Assembly (NCBI RefSeq): GCF_001613445.1
Contig: NZ_BDCJ01000009.1
Span: forward strand, 62,001 to 126,000
From: Nocardia grenadensis NBRC 108939
GTDB taxonomy: Bacteria > Actinomycetota > Actinomycetes > Mycobacteriales > Mycobacteriaceae
DNA: 64,000 bases
Direction of reading: 5' to 3'
Below, one piece after another: positions 30,304 to 39,300 of the stretch. The position numbers were made by a program, and so were the translations under genes. The stretch's first letter is position 1; each line of letters starts with the position of its first letter. The notes below the pieces were generated by a model. It was not told the origin of the DNA. It ran no database searches and saw only the letters and a program-made list of their open reading frames with translations.

Positions 30304-32472
30304 TCAAGCGCGGGCCGCGGGCGATCGGTCGCGGACCTTCTCCGCCAGCTGGGCGGGCATCGGATCGTGCCGCAGATATTCGCGGGTGAACTGGGCGACA
30401 CCGTGGGTGAGCGAGCGCAGTTCGGTGGCGTAGCGGACGAGTTCGGATTCCGGCACCTGCGCGCGGATCAGGGTGCGTCCCGGATCGGCCGGTTCGGTGC
30501 CCAGTATCCGGGCGCGCCGTACCGACAGATCGGTCAGGGCCGCGCCCAGGTGGTCTTCGGGAACCCGGACCTCCACCAGCGCGATGGGTTCGAGCAGGGC
30601 CATCCGGGCGCCGGCCGCCGCGTCGCGCAGGGCCAGGGCGCCGGCGGTCTGGAAGGCGGCGTCGGAGGAGTCGACCGAATGCGCTTTACCGTCCAGCAGG
30701 GTGACCCGCACGTCGACCAGCGGATTATCGGTGCTCACCCCGCGTTCGGCCTGGGCGCGCACGCCCTTCTCCACCGAGGTGATGAACTGCCGCGGCACCG
30801 CGCCGCCGATGACCTTGTCCACGAACTCGATTCCCGACCCCTCGGTGAGCGGCTCCACCTGGATCTCGCAGACCGCGTATTGGCCGTGCCCGCCGGACTG
30901 TTTCACATGCCGTCCCCGCCCACCGGCTCTCTCCGCGAATGTTTCCCGCAGCGGGACACGGGTCTCCTCCACATCGACCTCGACGCCGAATCGGCTGCGC
31001 AGCCGTTCCAGTGCGACATCGCGTTGTGCTTCCCCCAGCGACCACAGCACCAGCTGATGGGTTCGTTCGTTGTTCTCCACGCGCAGGGCGGGATCTTCGG
31101 CGACCAGCCGGGCCAGGCCCTGCGGGAGCTTGTCCTCGTCGGTCTTGCCGTGGGCGCGGATGGCCGTGGGCAGCAGGGGTTCCGGCATCGGCCAGGGATC
31201 GATGTGCAGCGGGTCGCCGGTTGTGGAGAGGGTGTCGCCGGTCCGGGCGTGGCCGAGTTTGGTCACATAGGCGATATCGCCGGCCACGGCCTCGTTCATC
31301 GGCCGCTGTTCCCGGCCGAACGGGGCGGTGATCCCGCCGATCCGTTCGTCGTCGTCGTGCTCGGCGCCCGAGCCCTGCCCGCAGACGTGGACGGTGTCGT
31401 CGGCGTGCAGTGTGCCGGAGAAGACGCGGACCAGCGAGACCCGGCCGACATACGGGTCCGACGATGTCCGGACCACCTCGGCGGCCAGATCGGCCGCCGG
31501 ATCACAGCGCAGGGTGATCGATGCGCCCCCGCCGGCGCGCCGCCGGGCCGGCACCGAGTGCTCGGCCGGGCTGGGGAATCCCGCGGTGATCAGGTCGAGC
31601 AGTTCGACGGTGCCCAGACCGTACCGCCCGTCGGCGGCGGCCGGCGCCGCGAACAGAACCGGATGGAAGCTACCCCGCGCCACCGCGCGCTCCAGGTCGG
31701 TGACCAGGGTGGCGAGCTCGATCGGCTCGCCGCCCAGGTAGCGGTCCATGAGGGTCTCGTCCTCGCTTTCGGCGATTATGCCCTCGATGAGCCGCTCCCG
31801 GGCCTGTTCGGCGAGGGCCCGATCGGCGGGCGTGGGATCGACCCACGCGCGCTCACCACCCGAGTAGTCGGCCACCCGCTGTTCGAGAAGTTCCATCAGG
31901 CCGGTGGCCGGGCGGTGCCCGTCCGCGCCGGCCGGCCCGTATACGGGCAGGTGGAGTGCGAGCACGTTCTCCGCCGCCCCGCCGCCGAGTAGCGCCTGGC
32001 AGGTGCGTCGCAGCTCCTCGAAATCCGCGCGTGCGGTGTCCAGATGGGTCAGTACGATCGCCCGCGGCATGCCGACGCTCGCGCATTCCTCCCACAGTGC
32101 CCGGGTGGCCCCGGCTACGCCTTCCACGCCGTCGGCCGCCGACACCACGAACAGTGCGGCGTCGGTGGCCCGCAATCCGGCGCGCAGTTCGCCGACGAAG
32201 TCCGCGTACCCTGGCGTGTCCACCAGATTGATCTTGATCCCGTTCCGCCGGACCGGCACCACCGACAATTGCACGGACCGGTGTTTTCGCTGCTCGATCT
32301 CGTCGTAGTCCGATAGGGAGGTTCCGTCCTCGACCCGGCCCGCCCGGTTCACCGCGCCGGTGGCCAGCGCCAACGCCTCCACCAGTGTGGTCTTACCCGC
32401 TCCGCTACTTCCGACGAGCACCACGTTCCGGATGTGTTCCGGGCTCGTCGCCCCGTTCGCTCTGACACCCAT
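30304..32472 (-). CDS. fusA2: elongation factor G-like protein EF-G2
   Basis: 722 residues, near the usual EF-G size, matching the mycobacterial EF-G2 (Rv0120c-like) paralogue. G1 is GSSGAGKTT at 21-29, G3 is DTPGYAD at 85-91. G4 is degenerate: T142-H-L-D145 instead of N-K-x-D. Domain IV shows GGRGRHVKQSGGHGQYAVCE and domain V LEPIALVEVRVPEDHLGAAL. Mycobacterial EF-G2 has been reported to bind GTP without ribosome-stimulated hydrolysis, so a role other than canonical translocation is likely. Monocistronic by position. Confidence 0.85.
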   Translation of the reverse strand: MGVRANGATSPEHIRNVVLVGSSGAGKTTLVEALALATGAVNRAGRVEDGTSLSDYDEIEQRKHRSVQLSVVPVRRNGIKINLVDTPGYADFVGELRAGLRATDAALFVVSAADGVEGVAGATRALWEECASVGMPRAIVLTHLDTARADFEELRRTCQALLGGGAAENVLALHLPVYGPAGADGHRPATGLMELLEQRVADYSGGERAWVDPTPADRALAEQARERLIEGIIAESEDETLMDRYLGGEPIELATLVTDLERAVARGSFHPVLFAAPAAADGRYGLGTVELLDLITAGFPSPAEHSVPARRRAGGGASITLRCDPAADLAAEVVRTSSDPYVGRVSLVRVFSGTLHADDTVHVCGQGSGAEHDDDERIGGITAPFGREQRPMNEAVAGDIAYVTKLGHARTGDTLSTTGDPLHIDPWPMPEPLLPTAIRAHGKTDEDKLPQGLARLVAEDPALRVENNERTHQLVLWSLGEAQRDVALERLRSRFGVEVDVEETRVPLRETFAERAGGRGRHVKQSGGHGQYAVCEIQVEPLTEGSGIEFVDKVIGGAVPRQFITSVEKGVRAQAERGVSTDNPLVDVRVTLLDGKAHSVDSSDAAFQTAGALALRDAAAGARMALLEPIALVEVRVPEDHLGAALTDLSVRRARILGTEPADPGRTLIRAQVPESELVRYATELRSLTHGVAQFTREYLRHDPMPAQLAEKVRDRSPAARA

Positions 32473-32740
32473 GACTCACCGTCCTCGGCAATCGGCATGC
32501 GGTCATCTATGAGCTTCCCACCGGTGCTGCCCGTGGTCCACGGTCTTCTTCCGCCCGGATCTTCTCGCATTGCCCGCGCGGGTGCCCGGACGGTCGGCGT
32601 GCGGTGGCGGAGAGTGCCCTCCGCGGGCACGGAAAGCAATTTTGAGCAGCGAAAATAGCTATGTAACATCAATCTGTTCGAATGTGATCCACCTCTAGGT
32701 GGTGCGCCGACCGTGCCCCCCCGGACCCGAGGAGTTCACA

Positions 32741-33250
32741 TTGATCGACCCGCCCGGCGAGCACCCGCGCCGCTCCGGGAACTCCCCGGCGCCCGGATAC
32801 GGGCAGGACTCGTACACCGAACCCGCGCCCGCCGGCCGCCGGTCCCTACGCGGGCGGGCCCGCCGGCCGTGGGTCGCCGCCGGGACGGTCTCGGTGATCC
32901 TCTGCCTGGTCGGCGGGTGCGTCGCGGCGGTGGCGGGGATCGGGACCGGCGAGGAAACCGTCTCCGAGATCGCGGTGAGTTACGAGGTCGAGGGCACCAC
33001 CGCCGATGTCTCGGTCACTTATCTCGACCACGACCTCGGCATGGCCCGGGAACCGGCGGCCGGATTGCCGTGGCGGCGGGATGTGCTGATCGAGAGTTTC
33101 GGCACGATGGTTTCGCTGATCGCGGTCAATGATGCCGACGGCGGGGAAGTGACCTGCCGGATCCGGATCGGCGGCCGGCTCGCCTCCGAACAGACCTCCA
33201 CCGGCCCGTACGCGTCGGCCGCGTGTTCGGGGTTCGCCGGAGGAGAGTAA
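32741..33250 (+). CDS. MmpS-family membrane protein
   Basis: 169 residues from TTG 32741, chosen because GAGGAG lies seven bases upstream; a GTG at 32699 has no such site. The N-terminus is polar and Pro-rich (PGEHPRRSGNSPAPGYGQDS), followed by one membrane helix (WVAAGTVSVILCLVGGCVAA) and an extracytoplasmic beta-sandwich with VSYEVEGTTADVSVTYLDHD, FGTMVSLIAVNDADGG and two late cysteines. This is the MmpS architecture. MmpS proteins assist MmpL lipid/siderophore exporters, but no MmpL gene is in the window. Confidence 0.8.
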   Translation: MIDPPGEHPRRSGNSPAPGYGQDSYTEPAPAGRRSLRGRARRPWVAAGTVSVILCLVGGCVAAVAGIGTGEETVSEIAVSYEVEGTTADVSVTYLDHDLGMAREPAAGLPWRRDVLIESFGTMVSLIAVNDADGGEVTCRIRIGGRLASEQTSTGPYASAACSGFAGGE

Positions 33251-33382
33251 GGCAGGGGGTTCCGGTGCCGCGCCGACGCGGTTCGGATCACAGTGACACG
33301 AGAAGAATCGCACGACAGTGGATTCCGATGCCGGCAGGTGATCGGGCAAGAACCGACCGGGTGTCCGGCGCGGTTCGGCGGG

Positions 33383-34528
33383 TCAGCAGCGCGGCTGGAA
33401 CGGGTAGCAGATCGGTGGCGGTGCGGGGCGCGGTGGCGGCGCCGGTGTCACTGCCACCGGCTGCGGCGGAGCGGCGGGTACCTCCGCGACCGAGCTGATC
33501 TGTTGCTGATTTTCGGGTTCCCGGGGTGCGGGAGCGTCGCCACCGCCGCGGGCCATCAGCCACAACCCGCCGCCCAGCACAGCGATCACCGCGAATGCCG
33601 CCGCGGTCTGCCAGCGGGCCCGGCGTCGATCGGCGGAGTCCGGGTCCGGGACCGGTGGTGATTCGATCACCGGGCTCGGTTCCGGGCGCGGTTCGGGTGG
33701 CGGTGGTGGCGGGGCCGCGGACGGATCCGGCGGCCGGACGGGGTGGTCCGGTGCGTCGTCGGCCGAGCCGCCTTCCGCGCCCGCGGAGGGCCGCGGCGGA
33801 ACCGATGCGCGGGCCGGCGCGGACGGCGGCGGCGCGATGGCGCGGGGAGAGGCCGGTACCGGGTCGGGTGCGGACGGCGGCAGCGGAATCGGTTCCACCG
33901 CGGGAAGCGCCGAATCCAGCGGGAAACCCGCGTCGGCCAGTTCGGCGATCGTGGTCCGGTCACCGTATTCGAGCGCTTCGATCACGGCATAGGCCTGCTC
34001 CGCGGTCCAGACCACGGCGCTGCGGTGATGGGCGCGATGGAACCAGGCGCGCAGCGGATTCTGGGTGTTGCACAGCAGCACATCACAACCCGGTGGCGGT
34101 GCCGACTTCTTCTCGAGCCGCATGGTCGATCCGCGCGGCGGGAGCACGACCACGAGACCGGTGACGAACGCGCTGCCGCCCACCTGCCCGGCGGCGGCCT
34201 TCAGTTTGAACACTCCGTCGCGCACCTGGTCGTAGGGGGTGGTGTCGTTGTCCCGCACACTGACCGGGTCGCCCGTGGAGCCCGGAACCCGCCAGCGGCT
34301 GTTGGTGGTGCACTGCAGGACGCTGCCGGTGACCTCGGGGTCGATACCTTTGATCTCCCCGACCACGGTCGTGTACGGGGTGATGATGACCAGATCCACC
34401 TCCTGTCCGGAGATGAAGCAGTTCGTGATCGCGACTCCGGGAACCCGGTAGTCCCCTTCCCATTTCCGGAGCCAGCCGACAACCCGTTTCTCCGCGCCCG
34501 ATCTGAGCTTGTCGGCGATGACGAGCAT
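33383..34528 (-). CDS. NERD-domain protein with proline-rich linkers and a membrane helix
   Basis: 381 residues from ATG 34528. Residues 8-125 form a NERD (nuclease-related) domain: AEKRVVGWLRKWEGDYRVPG, EVDLVIITPYTTVVGEIKGI with the D-x9-E-x-K nuclease core. After residue 185 comes a long Pro/Ala-rich linker (PPPSAPARASVPPRP and PPPPPPEPRPEPSP), then one helix TAAAFAVIAVLGGGLWLMA and another Pro-rich tail ending in CYPFQPRC. The nuclease-like part is presumably cytoplasmic and membrane-tethered. NERD proteins are linked to DNA processing or defence, but none is characterised in this form. Confidence 0.75.
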   Translation of the reverse strand: MLVIADKLRSGAEKRVVGWLRKWEGDYRVPGVAITNCFISGQEVDLVIITPYTTVVGEIKGIDPEVTGSVLQCTTNSRWRVPGSTGDPVSVRDNDTTPYDQVRDGVFKLKAAAGQVGGSAFVTGLVVVLPPRGSTMRLEKKSAPPPGCDVLLCNTQNPLRAWFHRAHHRSAVVWTAEQAYAVIEALEYGDRTTIAELADAGFPLDSALPAVEPIPLPPSAPDPVPASPRAIAPPPSAPARASVPPRPSAGAEGGSADDAPDHPVRPPDPSAAPPPPPPEPRPEPSPVIESPPVPDPDSADRRRARWQTAAAFAVIAVLGGGLWLMARGGGDAPAPREPENQQQISSVAEVPAAPPQPVAVTPAPPPRPAPPPICYPFQPRC

Positions 34529-34815
34529 CCCGATACCCCTCCCTGTCGCCGGTGATGTGGACACGATATCGGTAGTCGCGCAGCCGGACACGAAACCCTT
34601 TGCCCCAGAGGGTCTTCATCTTCGGCGCACCCGCCCGGCCGGGCCCCCTACCTGCCACATCCGCGCCGGCTATTGCGGGAGCGGCCTCCCGTACGGTAGC
34701 CGAATTCAGGGAGCGCCGATGGTGGCGGCACCGATTCATCGGCATTGACCCGGGTGCGGTCGCCGGTCGCGATCCTGCGGGCGGCCGCGGCCCAGGATCT
34801 CCGGCTCTTCCCGGA

Positions 34816-35907
34816 CTAGTGATCGGTCACGGCGGCCGGTGCGCCGCCGATCTCCGGTAGTAGTGCCAGGCGGCTGGCGGTGCGGTGGATATCGGGCGGC
34901 AGGTGATCACCGGTCAGGCATTCGGCGAGCGGTGCGGCGGCGACCAGATGCAGGCGGCGGTCCCGGTCGCACAGCACATCCACCAGGTTGGCGAAACGTT
35001 GTGCGGCGTCGCGGCCGGTGGTGGCCAGCGCGGGCAGGCCCGACAGCGTCCAGTCCCGGAACCGGTCGGCCAGACCGAGGTAGTCGATGGTCGAGTAGGG
35101 GCCCTCGCAGAGATCGGCGAAATCGAACCAGACCGCGTCGCCGCGTACCGCCCGGGCGGTTACCGCGCGCGCCCCGATCCGGACGCGCTGCCGTTCGGCC
35201 GGGACCGGCGGCACCAGACCGGCCCGCGCCAGCCGGGCGGCGGTCCCCGGCCAGAGATAGCCGCCGCGTTCGAACTCCGCGACGGGTGTTCCGGGCCGGC
35301 GGCTCCGCCGGTAGTCGCGGGGCCCCGCGACCTCGACGATATCCAGCGCCGTGTGCAGAGTCGCGGCCAGCGGTTCGATCAGATGATGGAACAGCGGGTT
35401 CGGCAGCAGTCCCGCGGGCGGATAGTTCGAGGTGGCGACCAGGGTGATCCGCTGGGCGAGCAACGATTGCACGACTCTGGCCATGATCGTGGCGTCGCCG
35501 GGATCATGGACGTGGAACTCGTCGAAACACACCAGCCGGGTGTCACCGAGTAGTTCACGCACCGCGCGGTCACCGGCGTGTTTCTCGTGGCGGTGGGCGG
35601 CGTAGCGGGTGTGGAACTCGCGGAAGAACTCGTGAAAGTGCATGCGCTGTTTGCCGGGGACGGGCACCGCCGAGTAGAAAGTATCGGTCAGCCAGCTCTT
35701 GCCGCGCCCGACCGGCCCCCAGACGTACACTCCGCGTGGCGTCGCACCGCCGAAGAGCCTACGGCGGCGCGACAACTCGTCGCCGAGTCGTACCAGCCGG
35801 TCGGCGGCCGCGTACTGGGACGCGTCCAGTTCGAAACCCGCCATCCGGGCGGCCGTCTCGAAAACGTGCGGCGGTAAACCATGTTGTGCTCCGGGCACCT
35901 TCGCCAC
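34816..35907 (-). CDS. zapE: ZapE/AFG1-family ATPase
   Basis: 363 residues from GTG 35907; GTG 35898 is equally plausible because GAGGAG then has better spacing. Walker A is GPVGRGKSWL, Walker B VCFDEFHVHDPGDA, sensor region LVATSNYPPAGLLPNPLF; C-terminal markers YSTIDYLGLADRF and RFANLVDVLCDRDRRLHLVA are diagnostic of AFG1/ZapE. Known roles are mitochondrial protein quality control (AFG1) and Z-ring regulation (ZapE in E. coli). In actinobacteria function is less clear. Single gene. Confidence 0.85.
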   Translation of the reverse strand: MAKVPGAQHGLPPHVFETAARMAGFELDASQYAAADRLVRLGDELSRRRRLFGGATPRGVYVWGPVGRGKSWLTDTFYSAVPVPGKQRMHFHEFFREFHTRYAAHRHEKHAGDRAVRELLGDTRLVCFDEFHVHDPGDATIMARVVQSLLAQRITLVATSNYPPAGLLPNPLFHHLIEPLAATLHTALDIVEVAGPRDYRRSRRPGTPVAEFERGGYLWPGTAARLARAGLVPPVPAERQRVRIGARAVTARAVRGDAVWFDFADLCEGPYSTIDYLGLADRFRDWTLSGLPALATTGRDAAQRFANLVDVLCDRDRRLHLVAAAPLAECLTGDHLPPDIHRTASRLALLPEIGGAPAAVTDH

Positions 35908-35994
35908 CTCCTCGATCCCGGAGGTCAGCCTGGCAGGAGTGTGCCGCCGAGCCCAGAGATCAGGAGCACATGTGAGGATGATCCCGCGGGGGTG

Positions 35995-37461
35995 TCATGC
36001 GGCGGGTGTCAGTGTGTAGTCCCGTGGGTCGAGTCTGCGGACGCGGCGGCGGTACCGGGTGACCGTACCCGGCCAGTTGTTGGTGATCTTGCCGGCCGAG
36101 TTGCGGTACCAGCTCGAGCAGAAGTTCCACGGCGTACGTTCGAGGCGTTTCTGCAGGGCGTCGTTGAAAGCGCGTTCGGTGTCGGCGCGTACCTCGAGGA
36201 CATGGCCGGGTGTGCCGGCCAGCAGCTCGACCGCCTGCCGGATGTAGCGGGACTGCGATTCGATCATGTAGATGATCGATCCCACGCCCAGATTCGTATT
36301 GGGTCCGTAGACCATGAACAGATTCGGGAATTCGGGCACCGTGATCCCGTAGTAGGCGTGCGCGCCCGCGGACCACACTTCGGCCAGCTCGCGCCCATCG
36401 CGGCCGGTGATACGCATGGGCCACAGGAACTCGGTGCCCTTGAACCCGGTGCCGTAGATGATCACATCGGCTTCGTGCAGAGTGCCGTCGGCGGTCCGTA
36501 CTCCCCGCGGGGTGATCTCGGTGATATCCGAGGTGGTCACTTCCACATTGCGCCGGGTGAGCGCCGGATAGTAGTCGCTGGAGAACAGGACGCGTTTACA
36601 GGCGATCGGATAGTCGGGGGTGAGGGCGGCGCGCAGGCCGGGATCGTCGACGTTCTCCGTCAGGTTCCGGGCGGCGATCCGCGCGACGAGACGGCTGATG
36701 ATCGGCAGTTCCACCAGACCCAGCGAGGAGATCTCGGCGGTGAGCCACCAGCCGAGCCGCTCCACCAGCAGCATGCCGGGGATCTTGGCGAAGAGCTTGT
36801 GCTGGATCGGGGAGTAGTCGGTATCGAACTTGGGCAGCACCCAGGCCGCGGTGCGCTGGAACAGGGTCAGCTGCTCGACCACCGGCTGGATCTGCGGAAC
36901 GTACTGGATGGCACTCGCGCCGGTGCCGATACAGGCCACCCGTTTCCCGGTGAGGTCGACCTCGTGATCCCAGAGGGCCGAATGGAAGGCGGGGCCGGCG
37001 AAACTGTCGACGCCCGGGATGGCGGGCAGTCGCGGCCGCGACAGCTGGCCTACGGCGGAGATCAGCACCTGCGCGGTCCGCCGGCCGCCGTCGGCGGTGT
37101 GTACCGTCCAGGTGCCGGTCTGCTCGTCGAATGCCGCGTCGGTGACCTCGACGCCGAACTCGATCCGCTCCAGCAGCCCGTATCGGCGGGTCACGGCGCG
37201 CAGATAGTCGTGGATGGCGGCCTGGCCGGAGTACCGCTGTGGCCAGTCGGGCTTCTGCTCGAACGAGTAGGAGTACAGCGGGGACGGCACATCGCAGGCC
37301 GCGCCGGGATAGGTGTTCTCCCGCCACACACCACCGAGGTCCGCGGCTTTTTCGAGGATGGTGATGTCGTCGAATCCGTGCCGGTGCAGCTCGATCGCCA
37401 CGCCGATACCACCGAATCCCGCACCGATGATCAGGATCGACACCGGGTGTCGCGCACTCAT
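35995..37461 (-). CDS. flavin-containing monooxygenase (Baeyer-Villiger type)
   Basis: 488 residues from ATG 37461. First Rossmann motif GAGFGG at 13-18 binds FAD; the second, GTGASA, binds NADPH. Between them FAGPAFHSALW matches the Baeyer-Villiger fingerprint F-x-G-x3-H-x3-W. Further markers are NTYPGAACDVPSPLYSYSFE and YGTGFKGTEFLWPM. It should insert oxygen into ketones or oxygenate soft nucleophiles, using NADPH and O2. Substrate unknown; no linked dehydrogenase or esterase. Confidence 0.9.
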   Translation of the reverse strand: MSARHPVSILIIGAGFGGIGVAIELHRHGFDDITILEKAADLGGVWRENTYPGAACDVPSPLYSYSFEQKPDWPQRYSGQAAIHDYLRAVTRRYGLLERIEFGVEVTDAAFDEQTGTWTVHTADGGRRTAQVLISAVGQLSRPRLPAIPGVDSFAGPAFHSALWDHEVDLTGKRVACIGTGASAIQYVPQIQPVVEQLTLFQRTAAWVLPKFDTDYSPIQHKLFAKIPGMLLVERLGWWLTAEISSLGLVELPIISRLVARIAARNLTENVDDPGLRAALTPDYPIACKRVLFSSDYYPALTRRNVEVTTSDITEITPRGVRTADGTLHEADVIIYGTGFKGTEFLWPMRITGRDGRELAEVWSAGAHAYYGITVPEFPNLFMVYGPNTNLGVGSIIYMIESQSRYIRQAVELLAGTPGHVLEVRADTERAFNDALQKRLERTPWNFCSSWYRNSAGKITNNWPGTVTRYRRRVRRLDPRDYTLTPAA

Positions 37462-37712
37462 ATCAACTCCTGTTCGCCGCTGTGTTCTTCCTCACTCTAG
37501 GACGGTGCCCGTGGTCGGGATCGGCACTTTCGGTCAAACGTTTCCCGGCCGGCGCCGGGGTCGCTCGCGGCCGCGAGGAGTCGCAGGGCGCGGCGCCGGA
37601 CTCCGGACAGTGCGCATCGGTCACTGCCGGAAAAAAACGATTGCCCGCCGGACACGCGGCCGATAGATTGTCGCGGTTTGTCCACCCCGACTGCCGAAGG
37701 AGATGCAGTGCC

Positions 37713-38201
37713 ATGGAACCCCTGACCGAACGCGATATCCGAGCGTCGTTCGTCAATTGCTCGAAAGGTGACGCCAAACGGCTGTCCGTACCTGCCGACC
37801 TGGCCAACCGGCCCTGGGACGACCTGGACTTCCTGGGCTGGTCCGAGCCCGGCTCCGCCGGGCGTGCCTACCTCGTGATACCCGGCGAGCACGGCCCGGC
37901 CGGTATCGCACTGCGGTACGAAACCGGCGGACCACGGCGTTCGCAGATGTGCACGATCTGCTCCACCACGCACACCAACGGCGGCGTGGCGCTGATGACG
38001 GCCCGGAAGGCGGGCGAGGCCGGTCGCCGCGGCAACTCGACCGGGACGTATATGTGTGAGGACCTGGCGTGCTCGCTGTATGCCCGCCGGAAGAAAACGC
38101 CCGCGATGGGCCGTGCCTATCGCGATGATTTCGATATCGAATACCGGATCGAACAGATCCGGGAGAACATCACCGCGTTCCTGACCCGCGTCCGCGGCTG
38201 A
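37713..38201 (+). CDS. FBP-domain (EF-G-binding-like) zinc-finger protein
   Basis: 162 residues from ATG 37713 with GAAGGAG well placed upstream. The C-terminal treble-clef zinc finger has C80-x2-C83 (MCTICSTTHTNGG) and C115-x4-C120 (YMCEDLAC), framed by WSEPGSAGRAYLVIPGEHGP and FDIEYRIEQIRENI. This is the fold of FusB/FusC-type EF-G-binding proteins, which release EF-G from the ribosome and can give fusidic acid resistance. Whether it binds EF-G or the EF-G2 encoded 5 kb away is unknown. Confidence 0.8.
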   Translation: MEPLTERDIRASFVNCSKGDAKRLSVPADLANRPWDDLDFLGWSEPGSAGRAYLVIPGEHGPAGIALRYETGGPRRSQMCTICSTTHTNGGVALMTARKAGEAGRRGNSTGTYMCEDLACSLYARRKKTPAMGRAYRDDFDIEYRIEQIRENITAFLTRVRG

Positions 38202-38385
38202 TCATTGCGGTGGATACCGCTCGACGAGAAAGAGGTTGTGGCTGTGCGCCGATACTCGAGACCCCGCCCGGGAAGCGTTCCGGATCCCGCACCACAGCGG
38301 AATCCGGAGCCTTCCGCATCCTCCCCGGCCGCGGCGGCCCGGCCGTGCCGGACCGCGCCGGTCGGGGAGGACGCACCCGGGGACA

Positions 38386-39147
38386 TCACTCAGGACCGAT
38401 GGTTTCCTGCCGGTCGCCGCGGCCACCGAGCAGTTCGGCGATCAAAGCGTGCCCGTCCTGCATCGACGTTTCCCCGCCCCGCTCGCCGTCCCCGTACCGC
38501 AGGGTGATCACGTCGGTGCCGTCCCCGGCGGGGCGGCGATGCACGCTGTACTCGCGATCGGGCCCTGCCCACTGCTCCGCGAGCAGTGTGACCGGGTCGG
38601 CCGCCGCGAGCCCGGTCGCGATGGCCAGGGGTGTGCGCCCCCGCTCGTCCGCGCGGGCCGGATCCGCGCCGTGGGCCAGCAGCGATTGCACGATCCCGTA
38701 GCGTCCACCCTGGGCGGCGATCGTCAGCGGAGTGCCCGGAATCTCGGGATCGGCTCCCGCTGCCAGCAAGAGCTCCACCGTGTCGCGGTGTCCGTTGCGG
38801 ACCGCCCACAGCAGCGGTGGCGTCCCCGGACCGGTCTGTTCCGGATGTGGCGGCTCGGGTGTATCCGGGTCGGCTCCGGCGGCCAGGAGCGCCGTGACGA
38901 CACCGGTGTGATTCCAGCACGCGGCGGCGCACAACGGTAGTCCCTCGTCGTCGCCCCCGCCGCGCAGTTGCGGGTCGGCGCCGTATGCCAGCAGCAGGTA
39001 TACCGCTTCGGTGGCACCCTGTACCGACGCCCGGTACAGGGGAGTGGTTCCGTACTCGTCCGGCTCGTCGGGGTCCGCCCCGGCTTCCAGTAACTCACGA
39101 ACCCGCTTCGGCCCCACCCACGAGACCGCTGCCACCAGATCTGTCAC
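38386..39147 (-). CDS. ankyrin-repeat protein
   Basis: 253 residues from GTG 39147. Four to five ankyrin repeats are clear: YGTTPLYRASVQGATEAVYL, LCAAACWNHTGVVTALLAAG, PPLLWAVRNGHRDTVELLLA, PLTIAAQGGRYGIVQSLLAH and TPLAIATGLAAADPVTLLAE, each ending in A-G-A-D-P or H-G-A-D-P. The last 60 residues are a non-repeat tail with a charged EYSVHRRPAGDGTDVI segment. No signal peptide; presumably a cytoplasmic protein-protein interaction module. Partner unknown. Confidence 0.8.
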   Translation of the reverse strand: MTDLVAAVSWVGPKRVRELLEAGADPDEPDEYGTTPLYRASVQGATEAVYLLLAYGADPQLRGGGDDEGLPLCAAACWNHTGVVTALLAAGADPDTPEPPHPEQTGPGTPPLLWAVRNGHRDTVELLLAAGADPEIPGTPLTIAAQGGRYGIVQSLLAHGADPARADERGRTPLAIATGLAAADPVTLLAEQWAGPDREYSVHRRPAGDGTDVITLRYGDGERGGETSMQDGHALIAELLGGRGDRQETIGPE

Positions 39148-39300
39148 GAATCCATTAGAGCCGGTGGGTCAACCGGATATCGTGGCTCGGGCCGGCTCGT
39201 GGATCGCGCCCGGCCGCGGGCGGTGACGGTTTAGCCTGGGCGATATGACCGATCGACGCCGAGAAGTGTTCCGCGCCGGCGGACGCTACCCCCGCGACCT

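Noticed and set aside
29956..31992. Long + strand open frame of 678 codons
   Set aside because: After the PlsC-like remnant at its start it runs antisense through the EF-G2 gene; its composition is that of a shadow frame and it shows no domain beyond the first 80 codons.
35881..37500. Open frame of 539 codons on the + strand
   Set aside because: It is entirely antisense to the flavin monooxygenase gene, which has clear cofactor motifs. The antisense translation has no recognisable family.
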